Positions 10,820-18,857 of a DNA stretch of 64,000 bases are shown here, piece after piece. The notes beneath the pieces were generated by a model. The model saw only the letters and a program-made list of their open reading frames with translations, ran no database searches and had not been told where the DNA came from. The position numbers were made by a program, and so were the translations under genes. Each line of letters starts with the position of its first letter. Positions within the stretch are counted from its first letter, which is position 1. Origin of the DNA: Aphodosoma sp045126975 (GTDB taxonomy: Bacteria > Bacteroidota > Bacteroidia > Bacteroidales > Paludibacteraceae); contig JBGVPL010000007.1 of the NCBI GenBank assembly GCA_045126975.1, forward strand, positions 49,789 through 113,788, read 5' to 3'.

Positions 10820-11494
10820 ATGCCAAAAATTCAGATTACGGAGGATGGCTCGCATACATTATTTAGTGAGATAGCTAGGCAAACGTATCATTCATCGCAT
10901 GGAGCTATTCAAGAGAGCCGGCATATTTTTATTTCTCAACTCTCAACTCTCAATCCTCAACTTTCGATTTTAGAGATAGGTTTTGGTACTGGATTGAATG
11001 CTGTATTGGTGGCGGAGTGGGCTTGTGAGAATGGGGCGAGGGTGGAGTATACTACTATTGAGCTGTATCCGCTTGAACGAGAAGTGTATGGCGAGTTGAA
11101 TTATGGTAGGTTGTTGGGGTGTGAAGAGTTGTTTTTGCAATTGCATAAGGCGCAGTGGGATGTGGGTATGCAATCAATTGCAGATAATTTTGCAATAAGT
11201 AAGTGTAAACGAGATATAGTGGAAGAATTAAGAGTTAGAAGTGAGGAGTTAGGAGTTAGAAGTGGTGTTTTTGATGTGGTGTTTTTTGATGCATTTTCGC
11301 CTGATGCTCAGCCTGAGTTGTGGACTGAAGAGGTCTTTAAGAATGTTTACGCGCTGATGAAAGAGGGTGGTGTGATGACTACTTATTGCGCCAAAGGAGA
11401 TGTGCGACGTGCTATGTTGGCTGCAGGTTTTAAGGTTGAAAAATTGCAAGGTCCTCCAGGGAAAAGGCATATTTTACGTGCAACAAAAATATAA
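10820..11494 (+). CDS. mnmD: tRNA (5-methylaminomethyl-2-thiouridine34) methyltransferase, MnmD type
   Basis: The 224-residue protein starts MPKIQITEDGSHTL; an upstream in-frame TTG at 10793 would overlap the promoter. ILEIGFGTGLNAVL is the SAM-binding motif I, and VVFFDAFSPDAQPELWTEEVF is the signature segment of the MnmC(m)/MnmD methyltransferase domain. The protein lacks the FAD-dependent oxidase half of bifunctional MnmC, as is usual for stand-alone MnmD. It acts in the cytoplasm on wobble uridine of tRNA. Two stretches (nt 10935-10964 and 11229-11262) are runs of degenerate 7-8 bp units translated as SQLSTLNPQLS and EELRVRSEELGVRS. They look like inserted repeat DNA kept in frame. Confidence 0.8.
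   Translation: MPKIQITEDGSHTLFSEIARQTYHSSHGAIQESRHIFISQLSTLNPQLSILEIGFGTGLNAVLVAEWACENGARVEYTTIELYPLEREVYGELNYGRLLGCEELFLQLHKAQWDVGMQSIADNFAISKCKRDIVEELRVRSEELGVRSGVFDVVFFDAFSPDAQPELWTEEVFKNVYALMKEGGVMTTYCAKGDVRRAMLAAGFKVEKLQGPPGKRHILRATKI
10935..10964 (+). repeat. Degenerate CTCAACT repeat tract inside mnmD
   Basis: Three to four imperfect copies of CTCAACT or CTCAATC lie in frame within the methyltransferase gene, just before motif I. Confidence 0.7.
11229..11262 (+). repeat. Degenerate GAGTTAG repeat tract inside mnmD
   Basis: Imperfect units of the type GAGTTAGAAGT / GAGTTAGGAGT repeat about four times in frame, between motif I and the FDAFSPD motif. Confidence 0.7.
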
Positions 11495-11526
11495 AAACAC
11501 ACTTTTTACAGAAAAGTGTGTTTTTT
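11493..11526 (+). terminator. mnmD terminator
   Basis: AACACACTTTT and AAAAGTGTGTT pair around a five-base loop and run into a T-tract, directly after the mnmD stop codon. Confidence 0.85.
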
Positions 11527-11551
11527 ATTTGCATAATTCAATGGAAAAGTG

Positions 11552-11559
11552 TAGTTTTG
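11552..11559 (+). promoter_or_regulatory. pmbA promoter, -7 element
   Basis: TAGTTTTG matches TAnnTTTG and lies 20 bases before the ATG at 11580. Confidence 0.5.
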
Positions 11560-11579
11560 TAATGTGTTTTTTATAAAAA

Positions 11580-12923
11580 ATGTTTATGGAAAAAGAAAAG
11601 AATATAGCGAGATATGCGTTGGAATATGCATTAAAAAATGGCTGTCAACAGGCGAGGGTTGTATTGTCTACTGGAGAAGAAAATGAAGTTGAGGTGCGTG
11701 ATGGTAGAGTTGATAAATTGCATCATTCAGGAGGCTGTCAGTTATCGTTAAGCTTGTTTGTTGATGGATCGTATAGTACGATTTCTACTAATCGTTTGGA
11801 TCGTGATGAAATAGAGCGTTTTATTGATAAAGGCATTATTAGTACACGATTTTTGGCAAAAGACCCATATCGAACTTTACCAGAAAAAGAGATGTATTAT
11901 TATGGTGAGATGAATGATTTTGGGTTGTATGATGAGGGTTTTAAGACGGTGGATGTAGATGAGAAGATTGGGGTGGCGAAGAGGATTTTTGAAGAGATTA
12001 CAGATGACAGATTACAGAGTACAGATGATAGTTTGTCTGCTGGAAAAGTGATTTCGGCTATGGCGGCGATTGCTGATACGGAGACGTATAATTATTTGAT
12101 TGATAGTAATTGGTTTGAGGGAGAGAAGAGTAGGACGTTGTTTATTTCGACGTCGCAAGTGAGTGTGATGGGAGAGGATGATGAGCGACCTGAGGATTAT
12201 TGTTACGCAAATGCTCAGCATTGGGCGAATTTGAAGAAAGAGGGTGTTGGGGCAGAGGCATTGCAGCGCGCGGTGGCTAAAATTGGAGCAAGTCGCGTGG
12301 AGTCGGGAGTGTATAACGTAGTGGTTGATAGGAGAGTAGCATCGCAATTGGTGAATCCGTTGATGTCGGCGATTATGGGCGAGGCGTTGCATATGAAGTC
12401 GAGTTTTTTGCTCGATAAGAAGGGCGAGAAGATTGCTTCGGATAGGTTGACTATTGTGGATAATCCTCGTCAGCATGGCGTATCGGGCGCACGATTGTTT
12501 GATAATGAGGGAATTGCAGTGGTGGGTATGCCTATTGTGGAGAATGGAGTGTTGAAGAATTACTATATTTCGAACTATATGAGCAAGAAGATGGGGGTGG
12601 AGATGACGCAGGGGACGAGTACGATTCTTGATTTTGCTTTGGGCGATTTTGATACTGCGGAGTTGATACGTAATATGGGTAATGGGTTGTATATCACTGA
12701 CTTTAATGGTGGTAATTGTAATGGTACAACCGGAGATTTTTCGTATGGGATTGAAGGGTTTTGGGTTGAAAAGGGCGTGATTGTGAAGCCTGTGAGCGGG
12801 ATGTTGATGACGGGAAATATGCTTGAGTTGTGGAATAATTTGGTGGACACATCGAATGACCCGCTTGGCTATACGACTCGGAAGGTGCCATCGTTGTTGT
12901 TTACGGAAGTAGTGGTAAATTAG
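11580..12923 (+). CDS. pmbA: TldD/PmbA family protein, PmbA (TldE)-like subunit
   Basis: A protein of 447 residues in two beta-rich domains typical of TldD/PmbA. It has the N-terminal EVEVRDGRVDKLHHSGGCQLSLSL region and the C-terminal GNLLE-like end (GNMLELWNNL..SNDPLGYTTRKVPSLLFTEV..N). It lacks the HExxxH zinc site, as expected for the PmbA/TldE subunit that pairs with metal-binding TldD. tldD lies 2 kb downstream in opposite orientation, so the complex is probably made from both. In characterised systems TldD-PmbA is a protease for small unfolded peptides; the substrate here is unknown. A second ATG at 11586 is possible. A short repeat tract (11999-12030, units like ACAGATGA) sits in frame and adds a TDDRLQSTDD segment. 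Confidence 0.85.
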   Translation: MFMEKEKNIARYALEYALKNGCQQARVVLSTGEENEVEVRDGRVDKLHHSGGCQLSLSLFVDGSYSTISTNRLDRDEIERFIDKGIISTRFLAKDPYRTLPEKEMYYYGEMNDFGLYDEGFKTVDVDEKIGVAKRIFEEITDDRLQSTDDSLSAGKVISAMAAIADTETYNYLIDSNWFEGEKSRTLFISTSQVSVMGEDDERPEDYCYANAQHWANLKKEGVGAEALQRAVAKIGASRVESGVYNVVVDRRVASQLVNPLMSAIMGEALHMKSSFLLDKKGEKIASDRLTIVDNPRQHGVSGARLFDNEGIAVVGMPIVENGVLKNYYISNYMSKKMGVEMTQGTSTILDFALGDFDTAELIRNMGNGLYITDFNGGNCNGTTGDFSYGIEGFWVEKGVIVKPVSGMLMTGNMLELWNNLVDTSNDPLGYTTRKVPSLLFTEVVVN

Positions 12924-12971
12924 GGAGCAGGGAGTAGGGAATGTATTTCCTATTTTCCACCTATTTTCCAT
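12012..12971. other. pmbA 3' region: a long opposite-strand frame is not a gene
   Basis: The minus strand stays open here for about 319 codons. The translation is rich in His, Ile and Arg with no recognisable domain, and the plus-strand pmbA reading is conserved throughout. It is treated as a by-product of pmbA codon composition. Confidence 0.6.
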
Positions 12972-12982
12972 TTTTCATTTAA

Positions 12983-13014
12983 TTTGTTTTTTTCAATTAT
13001 TTTTTGTATCTTTG
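12983..13014 (+). promoter_or_regulatory. Strong promoter of the scaffold/GGGtGRT operon
   Basis: TTTG (12983-12986), 20 bp, TATCTTTG (13007-13014) is a full match to the Bacteroidetes vegetative consensus. The leader is about 115 nt and includes a repeat-like tract (13085-13122) with units such as GACTTGTGACTTGC, and a ten-codon mini-frame at 13082. Confidence 0.8.
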
Positions 13015-13137
13015 CACGGTTTTTGTATAAAGTACAAAATATAGTCAACTGACTAATTATAAATTATTAAAAATATTAACAATGGTGGGTTTCGGGTCTT
13101 GCGACTTGTGACTTGCTACTAAAAGTCTGAAAAAAGT

Positions 13138-13830
13138 ATGATTTATTCTCACGAAGTAGAACACATGTGTGTTGTTGCTAAAGGAGCAAATCACGAATCG
13201 GCTCCAATTCCTCAAGAAGGAAAATGGACTCGCGCGAAAGAGATTAAAGACATCAATGGTCTTACTCACGGTATTGGTTGGTGTGCTCCAAAACAAGGTG
13301 CTTGTAAATTGACTCTCAACGTAAAAGAAGGTATTATCCAAGAAGCACTTGTAGAAACTATTGGTTGTTCAGGTATGACTCACTCTGCTGCTATGGCATC
13401 AGAAATTCTTCCTGGCAAAACTCTCCTCGAAGCATTGAATACTGACTTGGTTTGCGACGCTATCAACACAGCTATGCGCGAACTCTTCCTCCAAATAGTA
13501 TATGGCCGTACACAATCTGCTTTCTCAGAAGGTGGTTTGCCAATCGGTGCTGGTCTTGAAGATTTGGGTAAAGGTCTTCGTTCACAAGTAGGTACTATGT
13601 TTGGTACTTTGGCTAAAGGTACTCGTTTCCTCGAAATGGCTGAAGGTTATTGTACTCGTATGGCTCTTGATGCAGACAACGAAGTTATCGGTTATGAGTT
13701 CATCCACCTTGGCAAATTCATGGATATGGTGAAAAAAGGCGTAGATGCTAACGAAGCTTTGGAAAAAGCTAAAGGTACTTATGGCCGTTTTAAAGATGCA
13801 GTTAAATATATTGACCCACGTAACGAATAA
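13138..13830 (+). CDS. IscU/SufU/NifU-like iron-sulfur scaffold protein
   Basis: A protein of 230 residues. Residues 40-120 resemble the NifU N-terminal (IscU) fold: GWCAPKQGACKLTLNVKEGIIQEALVETIGCSG, with a cysteine in the GC(S/G) loop (C77) and another downstream (C106). Further cysteines are C11, C49, C56 and C172. The C-terminal half (about 125-230) is an extension not found in plain IscU. Codon use (CGT, CTC, GCT, AAC) matches the ribosomal genes and differs from nearby pmbA, implying high expression. It is followed after 19 bases by the GGGtGRT gene behind a strong Shine-Dalgarno, so the two form one operon. A cluster scaffold or carrier role is inferred from fold similarity; the acceptor is unknown. 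Confidence 0.65.
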   Translation: MIYSHEVEHMCVVAKGANHESAPIPQEGKWTRAKEIKDINGLTHGIGWCAPKQGACKLTLNVKEGIIQEALVETIGCSGMTHSAAMASEILPGKTLLEALNTDLVCDAINTAMRELFLQIVYGRTQSAFSEGGLPIGAGLEDLGKGLRSQVGTMFGTLAKGTRFLEMAEGYCTRMALDADNEVIGYEFIHLGKFMDMVKKGVDANEALEKAKGTYGRFKDAVKYIDPRNE

Positions 13831-13834
13831 TATT

Positions 13835-13840
13835 AGGAGG
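13835..13840 (+). promoter_or_regulatory. Strong Shine-Dalgarno before the GGGtGRT gene
   Basis: AGGAGG lies nine bases before the ATG at 13850. Most genes in this window lack such a site. Confidence 0.7.
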
Positions 13841-13849
13841 AGATAAATT

Positions 13850-14860
13850 ATGGCTAAACACGAAGTAAAATTTGAATCACAATCACGCCGTATCGATAAT
13901 ATCCTCAAAGTATTGAACGGCTATGGTATCGCTTCTATCGAAGAGGCAGAAGCTATTTGCGACGCAAAAGGTATTGATCCATATAAAATGTGTGAAGAAA
14001 CACAACCAATCTGTTTTGAAAATGCAAAATGGGCTTACGTAGTAGGTGCTGCTATTGCTATCAAAAAAGGTTGCACTAACGCTGCTGATGCTGCTGAAGC
14101 AATTGGCGAAGGTTTGCAAGCATTCTGTATCGCAGGTTCAGTTGCTGACGACCGTAAAGTAGGTATTGGTCACGGTAACCTCGCAGCTCGTCTTCTCCGC
14201 GAAGAAACAAAATGTTTCGCATTCTTGGCTGGTCACGAGTCTTTTGCTGCTGCTGAAGGTGCTATCAAAATCGCTGAAATGGCTAACAAAGTTCGTAAAG
14301 AACCTCTTCGCGTTATCCTCAACGGTCTTGGTAAAGACGCTGCTAAAATCATTTCTCGTATCAACGGTTTCACATACGTTCAAACAGAGTTTGATTACTA
14401 TTCAGGCGAACTTCGTATTGTTAATGAAAAAGCATATTCTGATGGTCTCCGCGCTAAAGTACGTTGCTATGGTGCTGACGATGTTCGTGAAGGTGTGGCA
14501 GTTATGCGTTCAGAAGGCGTTGACGTATCTATCACAGGTAACTCAACTAACCCTACACGTTTCCAACACCCAGTAGCTGGTACATACAAAAAAGAGTGTA
14601 TGGAGCAAGGCAAAAACTACTTCTCAGTAGCTTCAGGTGGTGGTACAGGTCGTACACTTCACCCAGACAACATGGCTGCAGGTCCTGCTTCTTACGGCAT
14701 GACAGACACTATGGGTCGTATGCACGGTGATGCTCAATTCGCTGGTTCTTCATCAGTTCCTGCTCACGTTGAGATGATGGGCTTCCTCGGTATGGGTAAC
14801 AACCCAATGGTAGGTGCTACAGTTGCTGTTGCAGTTGCTATTGAAGAGGCTTGTAAATAA
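13850..14860 (+). CDS. GGGtGRT family protein (function unknown)
   Basis: A protein of 336 residues with the defining GGGTGRT motif at residues 263-269, inside YFSVASGGGTGRTLHPDNMA. A Gly-rich, Ala-rich middle (VGIGHGNLAARLLREETKCFAFLAGHESFAAAEGAIKIAE) and a GMGNNPMVGATVAVAVAIEE C-terminus complete the family pattern. No signal peptide or membrane segment is present, so it is probably cytoplasmic. It is the second gene of an operon with an IscU-like scaffold. Codon choice is close to that of ribosomal proteins, so it should be abundant. Cysteines at 38, 48, 55, 75, 93, 122, 206, 250 and 335 could bind metal, though no classic cluster motif is visible. The family has no established activity that I know of. 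Confidence 0.85.
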   Translation: MAKHEVKFESQSRRIDNILKVLNGYGIASIEEAEAICDAKGIDPYKMCEETQPICFENAKWAYVVGAAIAIKKGCTNAADAAEAIGEGLQAFCIAGSVADDRKVGIGHGNLAARLLREETKCFAFLAGHESFAAAEGAIKIAEMANKVRKEPLRVILNGLGKDAAKIISRINGFTYVQTEFDYYSGELRIVNEKAYSDGLRAKVRCYGADDVREGVAVMRSEGVDVSITGNSTNPTRFQHPVAGTYKKECMEQGKNYFSVASGGGTGRTLHPDNMAAGPASYGMTDTMGRMHGDAQFAGSSSVPAHVEMMGFLGMGNNPMVGATVAVAVAIEEACK

Positions 14861-14880
14861 TTATTTAAGTCATATATAGT

Positions 14881-14913
14881 AAAAAAGCTGACCATTTAGG
14901 TCAGCTTTTTTTT
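14881..14913. terminator. Bidirectional terminator between GGGtGRT and tldD
   Basis: AAAAAAGCTGACC and GGTCAGCTTTTTT pair around ATTTA. There are A and T tracts on both sides, so it can serve both convergent genes. The tldD stop codon directly abuts it. Confidence 0.9.
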
Positions 14914-16318
14914 ATTCTCCTCCGACAGTGAGTTTATCTACTAATACACTTGGCATACCACACGTGACGGCGCAGGATTGACCTTCTTTGCCACAAGTCC
15001 AAGTACCGTTGTCGATACGAGGATTGTTGCCTACCATCGATATTGCTGCGAGTGCTTCTGGTCCATTACCAATTACATTTATATCTTTTATAGGTGTTGT
15101 GAGACGACCATTTTCGATGAGCCAACCAGATTTGACGTAGAATGTGAAGTCGCCAGCTCCAATTTGTACTTGTCCGTTTGAGAATACATCGACATATACA
15201 CCATGTTTTACATTGGCAATCATCTCTTCTTCTGAATGTGGACCAGCTTCCATATAAGTGGCACGCATACGAGGCATAGGAGTGTAGCGGAACGACTCGC
15301 GACGACCATTACCCGTAGGCGAAACTCCATAATGGCGGGCAGATATTCGGTCGTGAAGATAAGAATTGAGGCGACCTTCGGCAACGATATATGTTTTTTG
15401 ACCTTCAATGCCTTCGTCGTCGAAATTGATAGAGCCACGATTATGAGGTATAGTGCCATCATCGACAACGTTGATAAGAGGGTTGCATATCATCTTACCG
15501 AGTTTGTCGCTGAAAATACTTGTCCCTAATCTATTGAAATCTGCTTCGAACGCATGTCCTATTGCTTCATGAAGCAATATTCCAGAGCCACCTGCTCCCA
15601 TTACAACAGGCATCTCTCCTCCTTTAGGCTTAATCGCATCGAAAAGAATAGCAGTGCGCGACACTACTTCCTGTGCCAATTCTTCGATAAGTTCTTCGTT
15701 TAAAAATTCATATCCAATGTGGAATGAGCGCGAAGAGCCTGCTTGTTCGCGGCGGCCTTTTTCATCTTCCATCACGCATGTAGCCGAAAGCATAGCCATA
15801 GGGATACAGTCGGTGAAAAGATTACCTTCAGAGTTGAAAAAAAGTATATCGCTTGTGCCATCTCCTTGAGTGATGGCTACTTTTTTTACACGCGAGTCAA
15901 GCTCGAATATGCGGTTGTTGAGGCGTTCGAGCCAAGGTTTGCGGTCTAACAATGTTTTTTCTTCCCAATGGTGTAGAATAGGGTAGCGATTAGGTGATGT
16001 AAGTTTTTGAATATCTACATTATTATATTTTTCGCCATTAGAGGCGATACGATTGGCTGTGCGAGCCGCTTTTAGTAGGTCTTCTACTGTTGCGGTTTCG
16101 GTGTAGGCATAACCAGTTTGGTCGCCAACTACGACACGGACACCTGCTCCGTATTCGATATTCGAAGAGGCATTATCGACATTGTTGTCGATGAGGCGAA
16201 TATTGTTGGAGGTCGAGTGTTCGAAATATATGTCGGCGTATGTTGCACCTCGCTCCATTGCTGTTGCGATGATGCGTTGTAGGTCATTGAGGGTAACTTT
16301 GAAAATTGAAAGTTGCAT
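14912..16318 (-). CDS. tldD: TldD metallopeptidase subunit
   Basis: A protein of 468 residues. ILLHEAIGHAFEADF at about 248-261 contains the HExxxH zinc motif (H250, E251, H255) that defines TldD. The N-terminal domain has the expected DNNVDNASSNIEYGAGVRVV segment, and the C-terminal GKEGQSCAVTCGMPSVLVDKLTVGGE is the conserved TldD tail. It is the probable partner of the pmbA product. The start ATG at 16318 follows a C-rich intergenic stretch; no clear minus-strand promoter is seen. Cytoplasmic, with processing of unfolded or modified peptides as the known family activity. Confidence 0.9.
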   Translation of the reverse strand: MQLSIFKVTLNDLQRIIATAMERGATYADIYFEHSTSNNIRLIDNNVDNASSNIEYGAGVRVVVGDQTGYAYTETATVEDLLKAARTANRIASNGEKYNNVDIQKLTSPNRYPILHHWEEKTLLDRKPWLERLNNRIFELDSRVKKVAITQGDGTSDILFFNSEGNLFTDCIPMAMLSATCVMEDEKGRREQAGSSRSFHIGYEFLNEELIEELAQEVVSRTAILFDAIKPKGGEMPVVMGAGGSGILLHEAIGHAFEADFNRLGTSIFSDKLGKMICNPLINVVDDGTIPHNRGSINFDDEGIEGQKTYIVAEGRLNSYLHDRISARHYGVSPTGNGRRESFRYTPMPRMRATYMEAGPHSEEEMIANVKHGVYVDVFSNGQVQIGAGDFTFYVKSGWLIENGRLTTPIKDINVIGNGPEALAAISMVGNNPRIDNGTWTCGKEGQSCAVTCGMPSVLVDKLTVGGE

Positions 16319-16344
16319 TTTAGTTATGAGTTAGGAATTGTTTT

Positions 16345-16385
16345 AACCCCCTCCCCTTTGGGACTCCCCCTAAGACAGGGGGAGA
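16345..16385. repeat. C-rich imperfect palindrome upstream of tldD
   Basis: CCCCCTCCCC..GGGACTCCCCC..AGGGGGAG lies in otherwise A+T-rich intergenic DNA. It can form a short hairpin and looks like a dispersed intergenic repeat. A related C-rich/G-rich hairpin (CCCCGAAGGGGG) lies between hsdR and hsdM. Confidence 0.45.
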
Positions 16386-16475
16386 ATATCGTTAGGAGTT
16401 GAAAGTGCAAAATAACGAATTTTTTTTGAATTGGGCGGTATAATATTATTTTTTTTGTTAAAAAAGTTGTAAGTG

Positions 16476-16506
16476 TTGTGAGATTGGTGGTTTTTTTGTA
16501 ATTTTG
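16476..16506 (+). promoter_or_regulatory. hisG promoter
   Basis: TTG (16476-16478), 20 bp, TAATTTTG (16499-16506). Confidence 0.6.
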
Positions 16507-16548
16507 CAGATACAAAGATTAAAATTTAGATATTATAGATTAAATTTA

Positions 16549-16582
16549 AAACCTAAACTATTAACTCTAAACTCTAAACTAT
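16549..16582 (+). repeat. AACTCTA-type degenerate repeat before hisG
   Basis: Units such as CTAAACT, TTAACTCTA and AACTCTAAACT repeat up to the hisG start codon. The same words recur before pgk (17471-17502). Confidence 0.65.
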
Positions 16583-16583
16583 T

Positions 16584-17441
16584 TTGTTACGTATAGCAAT
16601 ACAATCAAAGGGGCGGATGAATCAAGAATCGCTTGAATTGCTTGATTCGGTGGGGGTAAAACTTTCGGTTAGAGAGTCAAATCCGATACTTGTTAGATCG
16701 TCAAACTTTCCTGCAGAAGTACTTTTTATAGAAAAAGATCGTATTCCTGAGTTTGTCGCTCAGGGTATAGTTGATGTAGGTATTTGTGGTGAATATCTTG
16801 CGCGTCAAGCAGGGACTCCCGATGAATGTATCATTAAACGTTTGGGATTTAATAAATCTACACTTTCGTTAGCGATACCTCGTGATGCAAAATATCGTGG
16901 TATAGAGTGGTTTATAGGTAAAAGTATAGCGACGCCGTATCCCGATTTGTTGTCGCGTTTTTTGAAGTCACATGGCATAAAAGCAACGGCGAGGTTGATG
17001 CGAGAGCATGTTTATATGGCTCCAAAAGTGGGTATAGCCGATGCTATTTGTGATAGAGTATATTCGGGAACATCTCTTATGAGTGAAAACTTGAAAGAGG
17101 TAGAAACGGTGATGACATCAGAAGCAATATTGATTGCAACTCCACAAATGTCACCATTGAATCAGATGATTCTTGATGAATTTTTGCTTAGAATAGATGC
17201 GATACAAGAGGCAGTTGGCAAGAAATTTGTACGAATGAATGTGCCTATTGCTAATCTTGATGCAATTATAGGCATATTGCCTGCGCTACATTATCCGTCG
17301 ATAGCGAAATATCAAGATGAGGAGTATATGAGTGTGTCGGTGGTGATGGATGAGAAACGCCTTTGGGATATTCTTGAAAGGCTTAAAGAACTTGGTGCAA
17401 AAGAAATTCTAATTTGCCCAATCGATAAAATGATTTTATAA
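16584..17441 (+). CDS. hisG: ATP phosphoribosyltransferase (long form)
   Basis: A protein of 285 residues that catalyses the first step of histidine synthesis (ATP + PRPP). It has LRIAIQSKGRMNQESLELL at the N-terminus, the periplasmic-binding-like catalytic domain with GIVDVGICGEYLARQ, the PRPP loop region DAICDRVYSGTSL, and a C-terminal ACT-like regulatory domain (about 215-285) typical of long HisG. The start is TTG: an in-frame stop lies three codons upstream and no ATG fits. No other his gene adjoins it; pgk follows after 62 bases with no terminator or clear promoter, so the two may be co-transcribed. Confidence 0.92.
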   Translation: MLRIAIQSKGRMNQESLELLDSVGVKLSVRESNPILVRSSNFPAEVLFIEKDRIPEFVAQGIVDVGICGEYLARQAGTPDECIIKRLGFNKSTLSLAIPRDAKYRGIEWFIGKSIATPYPDLLSRFLKSHGIKATARLMREHVYMAPKVGIADAICDRVYSGTSLMSENLKEVETVMTSEAILIATPQMSPLNQMILDEFLLRIDAIQEAVGKKFVRMNVPIANLDAIIGILPALHYPSIAKYQDEEYMSVSVVMDEKRLWDILERLKELGAKEILICPIDKMIL

Positions 17442-17470
17442 ATAATTAAATAATAATCAGAGTAAAGAGC

Positions 17471-17502
17471 CTCTAAACTCTATACTCTAAACACTAAACT
17501 AT
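17471..17502 (+). repeat. CTCTAAACT degenerate repeat before pgk
   Basis: Four imperfect copies of CTCTAAACT or CTATACTCTAAACACTAAACT end next to the pgk start codon, in the same position and with the same words as the tract before hisG. Confidence 0.65.
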
Positions 17503-17503
17503 T

Positions 17504-18760
17504 ATGATGACAATTGACAATTTTAATTTTGCTGGAAAAAAGGCATTTGTTCGTGTAGATTTTAATGTGCCTGTTGACGAAAAATTCGTTATTACTGACG
17601 ATACACGTATCCGTGCAGCAATGCCAACATTGAAAAAAATCTTGGCTGATGGCGGTAGCCTTATTATTGCATCACACATGGGTCGTCCTAAAAAGAATCC
17701 AGACCCAAAATATTCTTTGAAACATATTGTTGACCACGTAAGCAAAACTCTTGGTGTAGAGGTTAAATTTGTTGACGACTGCAATGCTGCCGACGAAGCA
17801 TGTTCTGCCCTCAAACCAGGCGAAGCTCTTCTTCTCGAAAACCTCCGTTTCTATGCTGAAGAGGAAGGAAAACCTCGTGGCTTGGCAGAAGACGCAACAG
17901 ATGAAGAAAAAGCAGTTGCTAAAAAAGCGGTGAAAGCATCTCAAAAAGAGTTTGCTAAACACCTCGCTTCATACGCTGATTGCTATGTAAACGACGCTTT
18001 CGGTACTGCTCACCGTGCTCATGCATCTACAGCTCTTATCGCTGATTATTTCGATGCCGACCACAAAATGTTCGGTTACCTTATGAATAAAGAAGTTACT
18101 GCTGTTGAAAAAGTTATGTCTGAAACAGTACGTCCATTCACTGCAATTATGGGTGGTTCAAAAGTATCTTCTAAAATCGAAATCATCGAAAATCTCCTTA
18201 CAAAAGTTGATAACCTTATTTTGGCTGGTGGTATGACTTATACCTTCATGAAAGCTCAAGGAGGTAAAATTGGTCAATCAATCTGCGAAGATGACAAACT
18301 CGACCTCGCTCTCGAACTTATGGCAAAAGCAAAAGCTAATGGTGTAAATCTCGTATTGGCTGAAGATGCTAAGGTAGGCGACGGATTCTCAAACGATTGC
18401 AACACTCAATATGCTGACGTAATGAATATTCCTGAAGGTTGGGAAGGTATGGATATCGGTCCAAAAACAATGGAAAAATTTGCTGATGTAATTCGCAATT
18501 CTAAAACAATTCTTTGGAATGGTCCAACAGGCGTATTCGAATTCGATAATTTTGCACATGGTTCACGTGCAGTAGCAGAAGCTATTGTAGAGGCAACTGC
18601 CAATGGCGCATACTCACTCGTAGGTGGTGGCGACTCAGTAGCATGTGTCAACAAATTCGGTTTGGCTGACAAAGTAAGCTATGTATCAACAGGTGGTGGT
18701 GCCCTTCTCGAAGCCATTGAAGGTCGTGTACTTCCTGGTATTGCAGCTATAAAAGGATAA
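17504..18760 (+). CDS. pgk: Phosphoglycerate kinase
   Basis: A protein of 418 residues, normal length. FVRVDFNVPVDEKFVITDDTRIRAA at the N-terminus binds 3-phosphoglycerate, with the conserved ASHMGRPK and LLENLRFYAEEE motifs. The C-terminal domain has GGSKVSSKIEIIENLL, NGPTGVFEFDNFAHGS and the nucleotide-binding VGGGDSVACVNKFG. It works in glycolysis, making ATP from 1,3-bisphosphoglycerate in the cytoplasm. Codon use is of the highly expressed type. Two start codons (ATGATG) are possible. Confidence 0.97.
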   Translation: MMTIDNFNFAGKKAFVRVDFNVPVDEKFVITDDTRIRAAMPTLKKILADGGSLIIASHMGRPKKNPDPKYSLKHIVDHVSKTLGVEVKFVDDCNAADEACSALKPGEALLLENLRFYAEEEGKPRGLAEDATDEEKAVAKKAVKASQKEFAKHLASYADCYVNDAFGTAHRAHASTALIADYFDADHKMFGYLMNKEVTAVEKVMSETVRPFTAIMGGSKVSSKIEIIENLLTKVDNLILAGGMTYTFMKAQGGKIGQSICEDDKLDLALELMAKAKANGVNLVLAEDAKVGDGFSNDCNTQYADVMNIPEGWEGMDIGPKTMEKFADVIRNSKTILWNGPTGVFEFDNFAHGSRAVAEAIVEATANGAYSLVGGGDSVACVNKFGLADKVSYVSTGGGALLEAIEGRVLPGIAAIKG

Positions 18761-18781
18761 GAAAAAATATATTTTATTTAG

Positions 18782-18810
18782 AGAGACGCAATATTTGCGT
18801 CTCTTTTTTT
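18782..18810 (+). terminator. pgk terminator
   Basis: AGAGACGCAA and TTGCGTCTCT form a ten-base-pair stem with loop TAT, followed by a T-run. The stem sequence resembles the palindrome found inside the O-antigen ligase gene at 32953-32972. Confidence 0.9.
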
Positions 18811-18838
18811 GTAGTTTGTAAAAAAAAGATTACCTTTG
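18808..18838 (+). promoter_or_regulatory. Promoter of the coiled-coil membrane protein gene
   Basis: TTTG (18808-18811), 19 bp, TACCTTTG (18831-18838). The -33 box overlaps the T-run of the pgk terminator. Confidence 0.65.
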
Positions 18839-18857
18839 TATTGTAATTTAAAAAAAC

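Noticed and set aside
10935..11262. CRISPR array
   Set aside because: The repeat units are 7-9 bp, degenerate and without spacers, and no cas genes are in the window.
13082..13111. Leader peptide of about ten codons before the scaffold gene
   Set aside because: It lies within a repeat-like tract and shows no run of regulatory codons or attenuator structure.
14166..14576. A second plus-strand frame of 136 codons inside the GGGtGRT gene
   Set aside because: It arises from the strong codon bias of the real frame and has no recognisable features.
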